64,000 bases of DNA from Gracilimonas sp965227215. Lineage in GTDB: Bacteria; Bacteroidota; Rhodothermia; Balneolales; Balneolaceae. How positions within the stretch are numbered: position 1 is the first letter of the stretch; each line of letters begins with the position of its first letter. This document shows positions 1 through 8,941 of the stretch, piece after piece. The translations under genes were made by a program, and so were the position numbers. Below the pieces are notes generated by a model. It had not been told where the DNA came from. It ran no database searches and worked only from the letters and a program-made list of their open reading frames with translations. The stretch lies in contig OZ245729.1 in assembly GCA_965227215.1 (NCBI GenBank), forward strand, positions 3,100,001-3,164,000, in the 5' to 3' direction.

Positions 1-74
1 AATCGCAGGAAATGTTCTCTATGGTTCTCGGCGGATTTTCGAAATCCTTAAATGATGATCACAAACAGTTACCC

Positions 75-815
75 ATGATTGACAGATTATATACCCAAAT
101 GCAGGCGATGCAGGTTTTGAACCGGTCTCAGGAAATGACCGCGGATAACCTCTCGAATATTAATACGCCTGGATTTAAAGGGACTAAAGTTTTTTACCGC
201 ATGTTCCAGGAGAACGTGAATGGAAAAACGATATCAAAGAGTGTGCCTATGCAGCAGGTTAATCTGGAGCAAGGCGTTTTAGAGCCAACCGGTAACGAAT
301 TTGATATGGGTATTAATGGGGATGGATTTTTTGTAGTGGAAGATAACGGCGAGGAGTTTTTAACACGGGATGGGCGCTTTCACCTTAACCCCGACGGATA
401 CCTGGTAAACAGTTCCGGAGCTAAAGTGATGGGCGATTCCGGTCCGGTTCAGCTGGCAGAATATATGCAGTCGAACGGAGAAACAGGCGGCAATGCCATG
501 CTGGAAGTTTCCAAAGACGGAACGATCCGACTGAATAACAAAGCGATGGATCGCCTTCGGATCGTTAATGTGGAAGACCCGGCCATGCTTAGCCGAAAGG
601 GAAGTGCCTATTTCTCTGTAATGGATGAAAATATGCTTTCGGAAGACAATACCGGCATGGTGATGCAGGGATATTATGAAAAAGGAAATGTACAGCCCCT
701 GACGGAAATGGTAGACATGATGAGAAATATGCAGGCTTTTGAAAGCCAGCAGCGGGCATTGAAAACAACAGACGAAATGCTTTCTCAGGTAACCACCCGA
801 CTGGGCAGATTTTAA
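75..815 (+). CDS. flgF: Flagellar basal-body rod protein FlgF (FlgF/FlgG family)
   Basis: Proximal rod component of the flagellar basal body, exported by the flagellar type III apparatus. The N-terminus (MIDRLYTQMQAMQ) followed by ADNLSNINTPGFKG is the usual flagellar rod/hook signature, and the C-terminus carries the family motif around EMVDMMRNMQAFESQQ. It lies directly upstream of flgG, the usual flgF-flgG order. The frame is open to the window edge and an upstream ATG at 12 would add 21 residues without family resemblance. I chose ATG 75 because homologues start with M-x-R-L-Y; no strong ribosome binding site supports either start. FlgF and FlgG are hard to separate by eye, but position and the better-matching gene downstream favour FlgF here. 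Confidence 0.85.
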   Translation: MIDRLYTQMQAMQVLNRSQEMTADNLSNINTPGFKGTKVFYRMFQENVNGKTISKSVPMQQVNLEQGVLEPTGNEFDMGINGDGFFVVEDNGEEFLTRDGRFHLNPDGYLVNSSGAKVMGDSGPVQLAEYMQSNGETGGNAMLEVSKDGTIRLNNKAMDRLRIVNVEDPAMLSRKGSAYFSVMDENMLSEDNTGMVMQGYYEKGNVQPLTEMVDMMRNMQAFESQQRALKTTDEMLSQVTTRLGRF

Positions 816-845
816 TTATCAAACAATAGAATAAACAACAACATT

Positions 846-1637
846 ATGTTTAGAGCATTAAGTACAGCCGCACTTGGAATGAGTGCTCAGCAACGATCGG
901 TAGATAACATAGCCAACAACCTGGCTAACGTGGGAACTACCGGATTTAAAAGAAGCACCATTGCTTTTCAGGATCTATTCTATGAAAACATTGCGTCCTC
1001 GAAGCTGGGCAATTCAGGAAACCAAAATTCTAGTGGCCCATCACTTCAGATCGGGCATGGTTCCCGGGCCGTAGCCACTATTCGAAACTTTATGCAGGGC
1101 TCGGTAGCTGAGACAGGCAACGCTCTGGATTTGGCAGTAAGCGGTGCCGGTTTCTTCCAGGTTGAATTGCCTGACGGTAATATCGGCTATACTCGCGACG
1201 GTAACTTCAGCCGGGATGCCACCGGGATGTTGGTAAACAACTCAGGCTTGCCTCTGGCCAGTCAGATCGAAATTCCGACCGATGCCGTGGCTATTGAAGT
1301 CTCACAAAACGGAACGGTTACAGCTCTCATGGCCGGTGATAACACCCAGGTAGAATTAGGTCAGATTGAACTGGCCAAGTTTTCCAATCCGGGTGGACTT
1401 GAAGCGCTTGGCGATAACCTGTTTGCTGAAACTGAATCTTCAGGGATGCCCTTTTTCGGTGAGCCGGGATCGGAAGGCTTTGGAGTAGTTCGCCAGGGAT
1501 ACCTTGAGCAATCCAACGTAGATATTGTAACCGAAATGGTACGGCTGATTGAAGCTCAGCGTGCGTATGAGACCAACTCAAAAATGGTCCAGACCGCTGA
1601 AGACATGATGTCGGTAACCAACTCTATTAAACGATAA
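846..1637 (+). CDS. flgG: Flagellar distal rod protein FlgG
   Basis: Forms the distal rod that crosses the periplasm and passes through the P and L rings. The start MFRALSTAALGMSAQQ and the N-terminal NNLANVGTTGFKRS motif are characteristic of FlgG. The C-terminal EMVRLIEAQRAYETNSKMVQ is the flagellar rod/hook C-terminal motif. Length 263 aa matches the family (about 260). It follows flgF by 30 bases and precedes flgA by 24, so it is co-transcribed. Confidence 0.93.
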   Translation: MFRALSTAALGMSAQQRSVDNIANNLANVGTTGFKRSTIAFQDLFYENIASSKLGNSGNQNSSGPSLQIGHGSRAVATIRNFMQGSVAETGNALDLAVSGAGFFQVELPDGNIGYTRDGNFSRDATGMLVNNSGLPLASQIEIPTDAVAIEVSQNGTVTALMAGDNTQVELGQIELAKFSNPGGLEALGDNLFAETESSGMPFFGEPGSEGFGVVRQGYLEQSNVDIVTEMVRLIEAQRAYETNSKMVQTAEDMMSVTNSIKR

Positions 1638-1661
1638 GACCCATAAGCAATCTATAGCATC

Positions 1662-2366
1662 GTGATACCGATACTCCTCATAATTTTTTCATGCACCTCT
1701 GTGGTAGCGGGGCCGGCGTACCCCACTGCTTCTGATGAAACCAGGCAGGTTATCATAGAGAAAGCACAGGAATCAATAGAGTCATTATTTGACCCTGAGG
1801 AGTATCGGTTCACTCTTTCTGCCCGCTGGATGCCCGGCAGTTTGCTAAAAGCTGAACCGAAACATGTACGCTCTGTAAAGCTGCAAGGATCGGTTGAAAA
1901 GTACACCAATTTCGAAGTGCTGTATCTGGATGGTAATACTATTGAACAAGTGGAGATACAGGTCAAGGTGGAAGCGGAGCAAAAACTCCCCGTTCCCAGC
2001 CAACGGATGATGAGTGGACAAACCATCGAGCCTGAAGATATAACCTTTCGGTGGGTGCCGGTACGAATGGGCAGGGATAAACCGGTTCGCAAGATTGAAG
2101 AACTGGCCGGAAAAACATTGAGAAGAACTGTGAATCCGGGGCAACCGATTCATCATTCAGAAATAAGTACACCTTTTTTGGTAGAAGCAGGAGAGGATGT
2201 AGACCTGATATTCACGGAGTTTGGAATAGAAATTATCCTGACCTGTGAAGCCCGCCAAAGCGGATCTATAGACGAAGAAATTCAAATTTATTGCAAAGAA
2301 ACACGAAACAAATACCTGGGCAAAATTAAAAGTCCGGGAGAAGCATTATGGCAAAAAACACATTAA
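1662..2366 (+). CDS. flgA: Flagellar P-ring assembly chaperone FlgA
   Basis: Periplasmic chaperone for assembly of the FlgI P ring. A GTG start gives an N-terminal signal peptide (hydrophobic IPILLIIFSC, cleavage around VAG). The C-terminal half has the SAF-like fold typical of FlgA: a QRMMSGQTIEPEDI segment and KTLRRTVNPGQPI, with a predicted C-terminal beta domain. The 3' end overlaps flgH by 19 bases, which suggests translational coupling. Overall identity to well-known FlgA proteins looks modest, but the flgG-flgA-flgH-flgI context is strong support. Confidence 0.85.
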   Translation: MIPILLIIFSCTSVVAGPAYPTASDETRQVIIEKAQESIESLFDPEEYRFTLSARWMPGSLLKAEPKHVRSVKLQGSVEKYTNFEVLYLDGNTIEQVEIQVKVEAEQKLPVPSQRMMSGQTIEPEDITFRWVPVRMGRDKPVRKIEELAGKTLRRTVNPGQPIHHSEISTPFLVEAGEDVDLIFTEFGIEIILTCEARQSGSIDEEIQIYCKETRNKYLGKIKSPGEALWQKTH

Positions 2367-2977
2367 TAAATCGAATTGTACCTGTTGTTCTTTTTCTAGC
2401 ACTGCTGTTCTCCGGTACGGTAAATGCTCAGAATTCTCTCTACCGGGATGTGAAAGCTAATCAGGTGGGAGATATCATCACGGTAATTCTAAAAGAAAGT
2501 ACTTCCGGTAGCTCAACTTCCGACTCCAAGCTGTCTACCAGCTCAGATGGATCAGCCAACGGCGCCATAAGCGGCAACTTTCTCCCATTTGAACCGACTT
2601 TTGGTTCGGGGGTGAATGTGAATTACGGTTCGGATCAGAAAAACCTTTCCAGCCAGCGGCAGTTACTCGAAGGCTACATAAGTGTGCAGATCATTGAAGT
2701 GACCGACCGGGGAGATCTGATTGTAGAAGGAAACCGCATGACCGAGGTTAATGGTGAGGTTCACAAAATGTCGATTACCGGAACGGTTCGGCAGAATGAT
2801 GTGGACAGCCGAAACCAGGTGCTTTCTTATCGCATTGCCAACGCCAATATCAGTTATCAGAAAATGGGAGGCATCAGAAAGAAAAAACAACACAAAGGTT
2901 TACTTAAGAAAGTGGTGTTTACCGGCGTCACCCTGGGAATGGGAGCTGCCATGATTCTCCGCGAACTACAACGATGA
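2348..2977 (+). CDS. flgH: Flagellar L-ring protein FlgH
   Basis: Forms the outer-membrane L ring through which the rod passes. A signal peptide (VPVVLFLALLFSGTVNAQ) is followed by the FlgH core: SLYRDVKANQVGDIITVIL, then GYISVQIIEVTDRGDLIVEG and the motif GEVHKMSITGTVRQNDVD. FlgH is usually a lipoprotein; here the signal peptide ends NAQNS with no lipobox cysteine, which is unusual. The start has a GGGAG ribosome binding site inside flgA. The stop overlaps the flgI start (ATGA). Confidence 0.92.
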   Translation: MAKNTLINRIVPVVLFLALLFSGTVNAQNSLYRDVKANQVGDIITVILKESTSGSSTSDSKLSTSSDGSANGAISGNFLPFEPTFGSGVNVNYGSDQKNLSSQRQLLEGYISVQIIEVTDRGDLIVEGNRMTEVNGEVHKMSITGTVRQNDVDSRNQVLSYRIANANISYQKMGGIRKKKQHKGLLKKVVFTGVTLGMGAAMILRELQR

Positions 2978-4125
2978 CGATCATACCAAAAGAAATGAAC
3001 TTAAAGAATATACTTACTCACATTATTGTAGCTGTTGCGGTTTTTGGGCTGACTAATCCTGTTCAGGCACAGTCTAAGCTGGCCGACCTGGTGGAAATTC
3101 AAAATGCAGAACGCACGGAACTGATTGGCTACGGACTGGTTACCGGTCTGGATCGAACAGGGGATCGTTCATCAAGTAGCCGAGGGTCGGTATTTACCGT
3201 ACAGTCAATTGCCAATATGTTGGAGAACTTCGGGATTACTGTTGATGCCGAACGCCTCCGTACCCGAAACGTAGCGGCTGTTATGGTTACGGCTACCATC
3301 ACTCCGTATCACGCTCCCGGTAGTGAGATTGATATCACCGTTTCTTCTTTGGGAGATGCCAGCAGTTTGCAGGGTGGTGTTTTACTTCAAACTCCACTTT
3401 TTGACCCGGATAATGATGCCGTTTTTGCCAAAGCTCAGGGACCGCTAATTGTAGGAGGTATCACGGCAGAAATACCCGGTGCCCGGCTCAGCCAAAATCA
3501 AACGCTGACCGCGACTATACCAAGCGGAGGTACCGTTGAGCGAAATGAGGAATTCAACTTAAGTACGGAAGAACCTTTAGGGCTGGTTTTGAGAGAGCCC
3601 AACTATGCCAATGCCCGGAATATGGTGGAAATCATCAATGAGACTTTTGATGAAGAGCTGGCTTCCATGCATCATCCCGGATTGGTGAAAGTGAACTGGC
3701 CGGAAGCCTTCAGAGACCGAGGCACCATGAACGTATTCACGAGCATTATTCTGGAGCAGGAAATTCAGGTGGAGTCGCCGGCCAAAGTAGTTATAAACGA
3801 GCGAACCGGGACCATTGTAGCCGGTGGAGAGGTAGTTATTGATGATGTGATGATTTCACATGGAAATATTCAGGTGCGAACCCAGGTAACACCCTATGTG
3901 AGTCAGCCACCGGCGTTCAGCGGAGGAGAAACACAAGTGTTTGATGTACCGGAAGCGGGAATAAGTGAGCAGGCTGCCCAGACTATTGTATTGGAACCGG
4001 AAACAAATGTGCAGCAACTGGCTGGTTCTCTGAATGCTTTGGGGCTGAGTCCAAGGGATATCATATCCATTTTTCAGGCACTGGATCGAGCCGGTGTATT
4101 ACGTGGTAAACTCATAGTGATGTAG
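2974..4125 (+). CDS. flgI: Flagellar P-ring protein FlgI
   Basis: Peptidoglycan-associated P-ring protein. The signal peptide (about residues 1-32, ending PVQAQ) is followed by the conserved opening LADLVEIQNAERTELIGYGL and GLDRTGDRSSS. Further on it has VAAVMVTATITPYHAPGSEI and the C-terminal motif LNALGLSPRDIISIFQAL. Length 383 aa is normal. A second possible start (ATG 2995) would give a shorter signal peptide; I kept ATG 2974 because it overlaps the flgH stop by four bases. Confidence 0.95.
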   Translation: MTIIPKEMNLKNILTHIIVAVAVFGLTNPVQAQSKLADLVEIQNAERTELIGYGLVTGLDRTGDRSSSSRGSVFTVQSIANMLENFGITVDAERLRTRNVAAVMVTATITPYHAPGSEIDITVSSLGDASSLQGGVLLQTPLFDPDNDAVFAKAQGPLIVGGITAEIPGARLSQNQTLTATIPSGGTVERNEEFNLSTEEPLGLVLREPNYANARNMVEIINETFDEELASMHHPGLVKVNWPEAFRDRGTMNVFTSIILEQEIQVESPAKVVINERTGTIVAGGEVVIDDVMISHGNIQVRTQVTPYVSQPPAFSGGETQVFDVPEAGISEQAAQTIVLEPETNVQQLAGSLNALGLSPRDIISIFQALDRAGVLRGKLIVM

Positions 4126-4146
4126 AGGAAAGCAAAGGACAGGTTC

Positions 4147-4455
4147 ATGAAAGTAGACGATTCGTTTTTAAACATAGCCCGGAATCAGATTGACAAAAAC
4201 AAAAGTCAGGATCTTCAGAAAGAGAAGGCGGCCACTGATTTCGAAGAAATTTTTGCCAAGCATTTGGTGAATGAGCTCACTAAAGATTCATTTAAGATGT
4301 CCGATAAAGGCGGCATAATGGGTCAATCGAACAATATGTATAGAAGCTTTATTACAGATGCGTTAGCCAGCGAACTGGCAGCTCAAAGAAAATTAGGAAT
4401 GGCAGATTTGGTGTCCAGGTATTGGGATCAATCTTCGGCTTCCACCAAAAAGTAA
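4147..4455 (+). CDS. flgJ: FlgJ-like rod-binding protein (no muramidase domain)
   Basis: A 102-aa protein with the rod-binding domain of FlgJ: DFEEIFAKHLVNELTKDSF in the first half, then the usual GGIMGQSNNMYRSFITDALASELA. It acts as a scaffold for rod assembly in the periplasm. Proteobacterial FlgJ carries a C-terminal glucosaminidase domain; it is absent here, so local opening of peptidoglycan must be done by another enzyme. It lies 21 bases after flgI, the expected place. Confidence 0.85.
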   Translation: MKVDDSFLNIARNQIDKNKSQDLQKEKAATDFEEIFAKHLVNELTKDSFKMSDKGGIMGQSNNMYRSFITDALASELAAQRKLGMADLVSRYWDQSSASTKK

Positions 4456-4478
4456 TTCAATAATCAAGAAAAAAAGCA

Positions 4479-4988
4479 ATGAATAACATATCCGATACCA
4501 TTTCATTAGAACAGATAGCAGAATCGGTTGACCTGCTTCATAATTGCTCCAAACAGATTATAAAGGTAATGGAGGACCAGATTGATGCTATTATCGCCTC
4601 CAACGCCGTGAGAATTGAAGAACTTTCTGAAGTACACGGAAATCTGTCTAAACGCTTTAAAATTCATGAGCAGGAATTCATAAGTGAGCTCTCTGCTCTT
4701 TTAGCCGCCTCGGGCAGTACAGCCCCGGTACGGTTGATAAGTCTCAAAGAGGTGTTTCCCGATGCAGTGGATGATATAGACAACTGGCATAAAACCCTGA
4801 CGGCCGATACCAAAGAACTGCAGCGAAAACATAACCAGATTTTGCAGCTGCTTGAATTTGCGATGAGCCAGAACGCCCGCATGATGCAGTCTATGTACAG
4901 CGTGCATAACGCAAAGAATACTCATTATGCCCCTACAGGCAAACAATCAGGAATTACAACCGGTGTGGCTTTTAACCAGGAGATCTGA
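4479..4988 (+). CDS. flgN: FlgN-like flagellar export chaperone
   Basis: A 169-aa, mostly helical, acidic protein without signal peptide. It has heptad-like stretches (LEQIAESVDLLHNCSKQII near the N-terminus, ELQRKHNQILQLLEFAMSQN near residue 120). This matches FlgN-type cytoplasmic chaperones that hold FlgK and FlgL before export. The assignment is mainly from position, just upstream of flgK and flgL and two bases from flgK; sequence similarity in this family is low. Confidence 0.7.
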   Translation: MNNISDTISLEQIAESVDLLHNCSKQIIKVMEDQIDAIIASNAVRIEELSEVHGNLSKRFKIHEQEFISELSALLAASGSTAPVRLISLKEVFPDAVDDIDNWHKTLTADTKELQRKHNQILQLLEFAMSQNARMMQSMYSVHNAKNTHYAPTGKQSGITTGVAFNQEI

Positions 4989-4990
4989 TT

Positions 4991-6349
4991 ATGCGCTCAC
5001 TTATAGAAATTTCTAAAAGCGGTTTAAAAAGTGCCGAACGGTCTCTTTCAGTTACGTCGAATAACATTGTAAATGCCGATACCAAAGGATATTCCCGTCA
5101 GCGGATCGACAAGACGCCAAACGGAATGCAGATGACAGGCTATAACACCGGGCTGGGGGTAAATATTTCGAATGTAACCCGTCTCCGAAACGAGATGACC
5201 GACGTGATGCTGAACGAAAAGCGACAGAATATGTCGTTTATGCAAAGTAAAGCCCGTGTTTTTGAACAGCTGGAAGCCAGTATGGCCTCCGACTCCGGCA
5301 GCGATTTGGACCTGAGCATCAGCAACTTGTTGGATACTTTTTCGGAGCTGTCTACCGACCCTCAGGATATAAGTGTTCGTAATAGCCTGATCAGTGATGC
5401 CCGGCAGTTAACGACAAAGTTTAAAGATGTAAGCCGGAATATTGATCGTACCAGCGATCTTATCCTGGAATCTTCCAACAGCACGATTAATGCAATTAAT
5501 GGCATTTTGGGTGAATTACATTCACTGAATCAGACGATTGCACAAGCCGATGCGGCCGGTTCTCCGGATAATACCAGTCTGGATCTGAGGGTACGAAAGC
5601 TGGAGGAACTATCTGAGCTTACCGACTATGAAATAAGCACAGACGATTCCAATGCTGTTGAATTACGCATTGGCGGAGTAAAAGTGCTGGATGCCGAAAA
5701 AGCGGATCACCTGAAAGTGGAAATAAATGATGTAGATAAAACCTACCAGATTCGTTTGGAGAGTGGGAAAACCGTGGAGCCTCAGGGCGGACAGCTTGGG
5801 GCTGAACTAGAGATGTACGAAACAGAAATACCGGCATTAAAAGACCGCCTGGATGAGCTTGCATCTACTATTGTAACTGAAATTAACGCTATTCACTCCA
5901 CTGGATTTGGGCTGAATGATAGCGTAAGCCGAAACTTCTTCACCCCAACCAATACTACAGCTGATACCATCAGTCTGAACCAGGTGTTGGTGGATGATCC
6001 TACACATATAGCTGCATCCGATACTGCGGGTGAAGCCGGTAACGGCGAAACAGCCCTGCAAATAGCGGAACTTCGAAGCCAGCAACTGATAGGCGGAAGA
6101 AAGCTGATTGATTATTCAGTAGATCTGATAACATCGGCCGGAAATAATCTGAGCAGTTTGAACTCTCAAATTGATGCGCGGGATTCCGAAATTCAGATGC
6201 TAACGACCCAGCAGGAGAGAGAAGCCGGTGTAAATATTGACGAAGAGCTTAGCCTGATGATTCAATATCAAAATGCTTATCAGGGAGCGGCTAAAGTAAT
6301 GTCGGCCGCACAAAATATGTACGACACGCTTATCGGAATTTTGAGGTAA
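4991..6349 (+). CDS. flgK: Flagellar hook-associated protein 1 FlgK
   Basis: First junction protein between hook and filament. The N-terminus has the D0 signature (SLSVTSNNIVNADTKGYSRQ) and the C-terminus the matching helix (SLMIQYQNAYQGAAKVMSAA, MYDTLIGIL). At 452 aa it is near the short end of the FlgK range; the central D2/D3 region is reduced. Exported through the flagellar secretion system, presumably with the FlgN-like protein encoded upstream. Confidence 0.94.
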   Translation: MRSLIEISKSGLKSAERSLSVTSNNIVNADTKGYSRQRIDKTPNGMQMTGYNTGLGVNISNVTRLRNEMTDVMLNEKRQNMSFMQSKARVFEQLEASMASDSGSDLDLSISNLLDTFSELSTDPQDISVRNSLISDARQLTTKFKDVSRNIDRTSDLILESSNSTINAINGILGELHSLNQTIAQADAAGSPDNTSLDLRVRKLEELSELTDYEISTDDSNAVELRIGGVKVLDAEKADHLKVEINDVDKTYQIRLESGKTVEPQGGQLGAELEMYETEIPALKDRLDELASTIVTEINAIHSTGFGLNDSVSRNFFTPTNTTADTISLNQVLVDDPTHIAASDTAGEAGNGETALQIAELRSQQLIGGRKLIDYSVDLITSAGNNLSSLNSQIDARDSEIQMLTTQQEREAGVNIDEELSLMIQYQNAYQGAAKVMSAAQNMYDTLIGILR

Positions 6350-6352
6350 ATC

Positions 6353-7246
6353 ATGAGAATTACACAGAAAACAATTTTTGGAAACTTCATGCGCGATATC
6401 AATAAGAATCGCGGTGAAATGGCAAAAATCCAGTCCGATCTTTCCAGCGGGCGAACAGTAAGAGTTCCTTCACAGGATCCGGTTTCGTTTCAGCGGAGCC
6501 GTATTCTTACCGAAGACATCCGCAAGGAAGAACAATTTCAAAGCAATATCGAAAGTGGCTTGCGCCAAAGCCGTTTAGCCCAGGATGCGCTTGATGAAAC
6601 CATCGACCGGTTAATCGAAATCAAAGAAAAGGTTGTGCAGGGAGCATCGAGTTCTTTGGGAGAAAGCAACCGGGAAAGTATGGCCGATTCCATCTCGGGA
6701 ATCCGGGATAGCCTGATCAGCACGCTGAACCTAAGCTATGGCGATCGCTATTTATTTGCCGGTACCAATAGTGGTGATAAGCCTTTTGAGCTGGACGGTA
6801 CTGCTGTGGGTGGAGTTTCAAATGGAAGTAACAACAAATCACCAAAAGTGCAGGCCGGTGATGGAGTGAATATCGACATCAGTGTAACCGGTTCGGAAAT
6901 TAGAAATACCCCTGCGGGTGATCTTTTTGAGGTGATCGGCAACATTGAGCAGGCTTTACGAGATAACGACGTAAATGCTTTGAACAACCTGATTCCCGAT
7001 GTGGATGAATCCATAGAACACGTGACGGACGTGACCTCCAGACTGGGGAATAACATCAACCGGATGGACTTTATGTTTGAGCAATATGAGGCCACCCGAA
7101 TTACCAAAGAAGCGGATATCAGCCGCCTGGTAGATACCGATTATGCGGAGGCATTCTCGGATTTACAGCGGATAGAAGTAGCCTATGAATCAGCGATGGC
7201 GGTTCATACCACGATGTTTAAAAACACATTACTGGATTATATCTAA
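6353..7246 (+). CDS. flgL: Flagellar hook-associated protein 3 FlgL
   Basis: Second hook-filament junction protein, flagellin-like. The N-terminal helix (MRITQKTIFGNFMRDINKNR, then LSSGRTVRVPSQDPVSFQ) and the C-terminal helix (FSDLQRIEVAYESAMAVHTT) pair to form the D0/D1 core. Length 297 aa is typical. It starts three bases after flgK and ends the flagellar structural run in this operon. Confidence 0.92.
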   Translation: MRITQKTIFGNFMRDINKNRGEMAKIQSDLSSGRTVRVPSQDPVSFQRSRILTEDIRKEEQFQSNIESGLRQSRLAQDALDETIDRLIEIKEKVVQGASSSLGESNRESMADSISGIRDSLISTLNLSYGDRYLFAGTNSGDKPFELDGTAVGGVSNGSNNKSPKVQAGDGVNIDISVTGSEIRNTPAGDLFEVIGNIEQALRDNDVNALNNLIPDVDESIEHVTDVTSRLGNNINRMDFMFEQYEATRITKEADISRLVDTDYAEAFSDLQRIEVAYESAMAVHTTMFKNTLLDYI

Positions 7247-7255
7247 GCCTGATCA

Positions 7256-8605
7256 GTGAAAATAGAATTGAAATCAATAGTCATGAAAAAAGAAGCTAAG
7301 TATAAAGAATGGATTGATTTGGTTGTTTACCTGACCGATATCAAATACCTGAATTCAAAAAAGATTGCTGAATGGGATTCTATTTTCAACAGCATCAGGG
7401 TTGTTTGTCCTGCCGAACGTCCCGAAAAAGTGGATGAGCACATCGGCTGGCGAACTTCAAACAAAGAAGAACAAAGATCTGATATTTGGAATGAGTTGCT
7501 GGAGCAATCTTCCAAAGAATGGACGCTTTTTGTAGAAGATGATGAGGTCATTCAATTCAACGATTTTCCTAGTGAGTTGGAGGTTCATGAAACAAAATGG
7601 GCCCCGGCGCTGATTGTTCATACCCAGAATGAAAAGCTTTATCAGCATTACCAGGTGCGTCTTGTCCGGAAAGGAGATGTCCCGGTTTTTGATGGTAAGA
7701 ACCTTCCGGATTGTACCCGGTTTATCACCCAAAATGAAATTGGGTTGGCTACCATGCCGATTATGATTGATAGGGAAACTAATCCGGTTCAGGAAGTGAA
7801 TCCATCGGACGAACTAACGCTTCAGTCATACTCTCCACAGTTATATCTGGTTCAGGGCGATCAGTATTTCAAAGAGGGGAAATATGTGCATGCCGCTGCA
7901 CAGTACCGTCAATTGCTTAAGAAAACCCGTTTGTTACCCTTTGATCGTTTGGGGGCAGTAAACGGACTGGCAAGTTGTATGGCCGAACAGTATAAATGGC
8001 CTCAGGCTTTAGCTTTGACGGAGAAATCACTGGCAGCGGAACCACTGCAAAGCCTGCCTTATCTGATACAGTTCAAAATTTATCAGCTGCAAAAGAAATG
8101 GAAAGAAGCTTATCAGTCGCTGAATAGTTATTACGAGCGATTAGAGCTCTATTCACTCGCCAACTTCGATGTAAAAATCTCTGAAGAGGAGACGCTGATT
8201 AATTTAGCTGATCTTGCTTTAAAATCAGGCTTGCGGGAAGAAGCCTCCAAGCTGCTGAATGAATTGTTCGCTGTTAAAAATGGAGAGGTAGATCGTACTT
8301 TTCTTCATCAGCTTTTGGTGCTTTCGATAGAGTTGTCTGACTTTAAAAAGTCCGAATTTTTCTTCAAAAAAATGTTTGGGGAAAAAATAGAGTCCGGATT
8401 GATGGAGGATGATGTGAGGGAAGAACTCAACGATTATATGACGATGTTCATGCAAAATGAGTGGCATGAATTTGTGTACGAATTATATCGGGAATTGTAT
8501 AACTCAAACCCTCAGGTTGATGAATACCGCCGCAGATTGATTGTTGCTTCTGTTAAAACAAACCGGGTAGAACAGGCTCAGAAATTGGTAGCAAAAGTAG
8601 CTTAA
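7256..8605 (+). CDS. Putative GT-A-like glycosyltransferase/TPR protein downstream of flgL
   Basis: A 449-aa cytoplasmic protein. The first 180 residues look like a reduced family-2 (GT-A) glycosyltransferase: an early segment resembling a nucleotide-binding strand, WTLFVEDDEVIQF near residue 90 in place of the usual DxD-type acidic motif, and a later FDGKNLPD. The rest (about 200-449) is helical with TPR-like repeats (LYLVQGDQYFKEGKYVHAAA; LLPFDRLGAVNGLASC). The layout recalls SunS-type GT2-TPR proteins. Sitting at the end of the flgK-flgL run it may modify flagellar proteins, but that is inference. The GTG start has no clear ribosome binding site; ATG 7283 is an alternative. Confidence 0.55.
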   Translation: MKIELKSIVMKKEAKYKEWIDLVVYLTDIKYLNSKKIAEWDSIFNSIRVVCPAERPEKVDEHIGWRTSNKEEQRSDIWNELLEQSSKEWTLFVEDDEVIQFNDFPSELEVHETKWAPALIVHTQNEKLYQHYQVRLVRKGDVPVFDGKNLPDCTRFITQNEIGLATMPIMIDRETNPVQEVNPSDELTLQSYSPQLYLVQGDQYFKEGKYVHAAAQYRQLLKKTRLLPFDRLGAVNGLASCMAEQYKWPQALALTEKSLAAEPLQSLPYLIQFKIYQLQKKWKEAYQSLNSYYERLELYSLANFDVKISEEETLINLADLALKSGLREEASKLLNELFAVKNGEVDRTFLHQLLVLSIELSDFKKSEFFFKKMFGEKIESGLMEDDVREELNDYMTMFMQNEWHEFVYELYRELYNSNPQVDEYRRRLIVASVKTNRVEQAQKLVAKVA

Positions 8606-8626
8606 GTAGGAACCCAAATATTTCCA

Positions 8627-8885
8627 GGTCATCCTGAGCGCAAGATTGGTGAAGCAGGGCAGGAACAGTTACTGCGAAGGATCTTAGCCACGAATTGTTT
8701 GGGAGGTAAACTTAGGCCACTAAGCTTTAATTACCAATCCCGGTAATCCTAAAATCAAGCTCATCAAGGTTTCTAAGTTTTTTGAACCTTGACTTATGGG
8801 ATGTTCGGATTTTGCTTGATTAAATCTATGCATCATAAACCAAAAGAATCATTCCTCATACCGTACGGTAAACATTTCATGGCTT
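8627..8885 (+). repeat. Structured repeat, copy A
   Basis: Starts with GGTCATCCTGAGCGCAAG...GCGAAGGATCTTAGCCACGAA. It continues with CCACTAAGCTTTAATTACC, the small palindrome ATTACC-AATCC-CGGTAAT, and a hairpin of arms TCAAGGTT/AACCTTGA with a T-rich loop, flanked by outer arms AATCAAGC/GCTTGATT. The same sequence recurs 315 bases downstream at about 85-90% identity by eye. The conserved nested arms suggest that the folded form matters, at the DNA or RNA level. Confidence 0.75.
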
Positions 8886-8941
8886 AAATTCATCGCTGTC
8901 GCTCTGAATGACTTGGTGGTTTTCTATTACTTCTAGAAAAA

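Noticed and set aside
12..74. Extra 21-codon N-terminus of flgF from an ATG at 12
   Set aside because: No similarity to FlgF/FlgG starts; may be a segment overlapping an upstream gene outside the window. Not excluded by sequence alone.
1630..1645. CGATAAG at the end of flgG as a sigma-28 -10 element for flgA
   Set aside because: It is the last codons of flgG, without a well-spaced -35, in a tightly packed operon.
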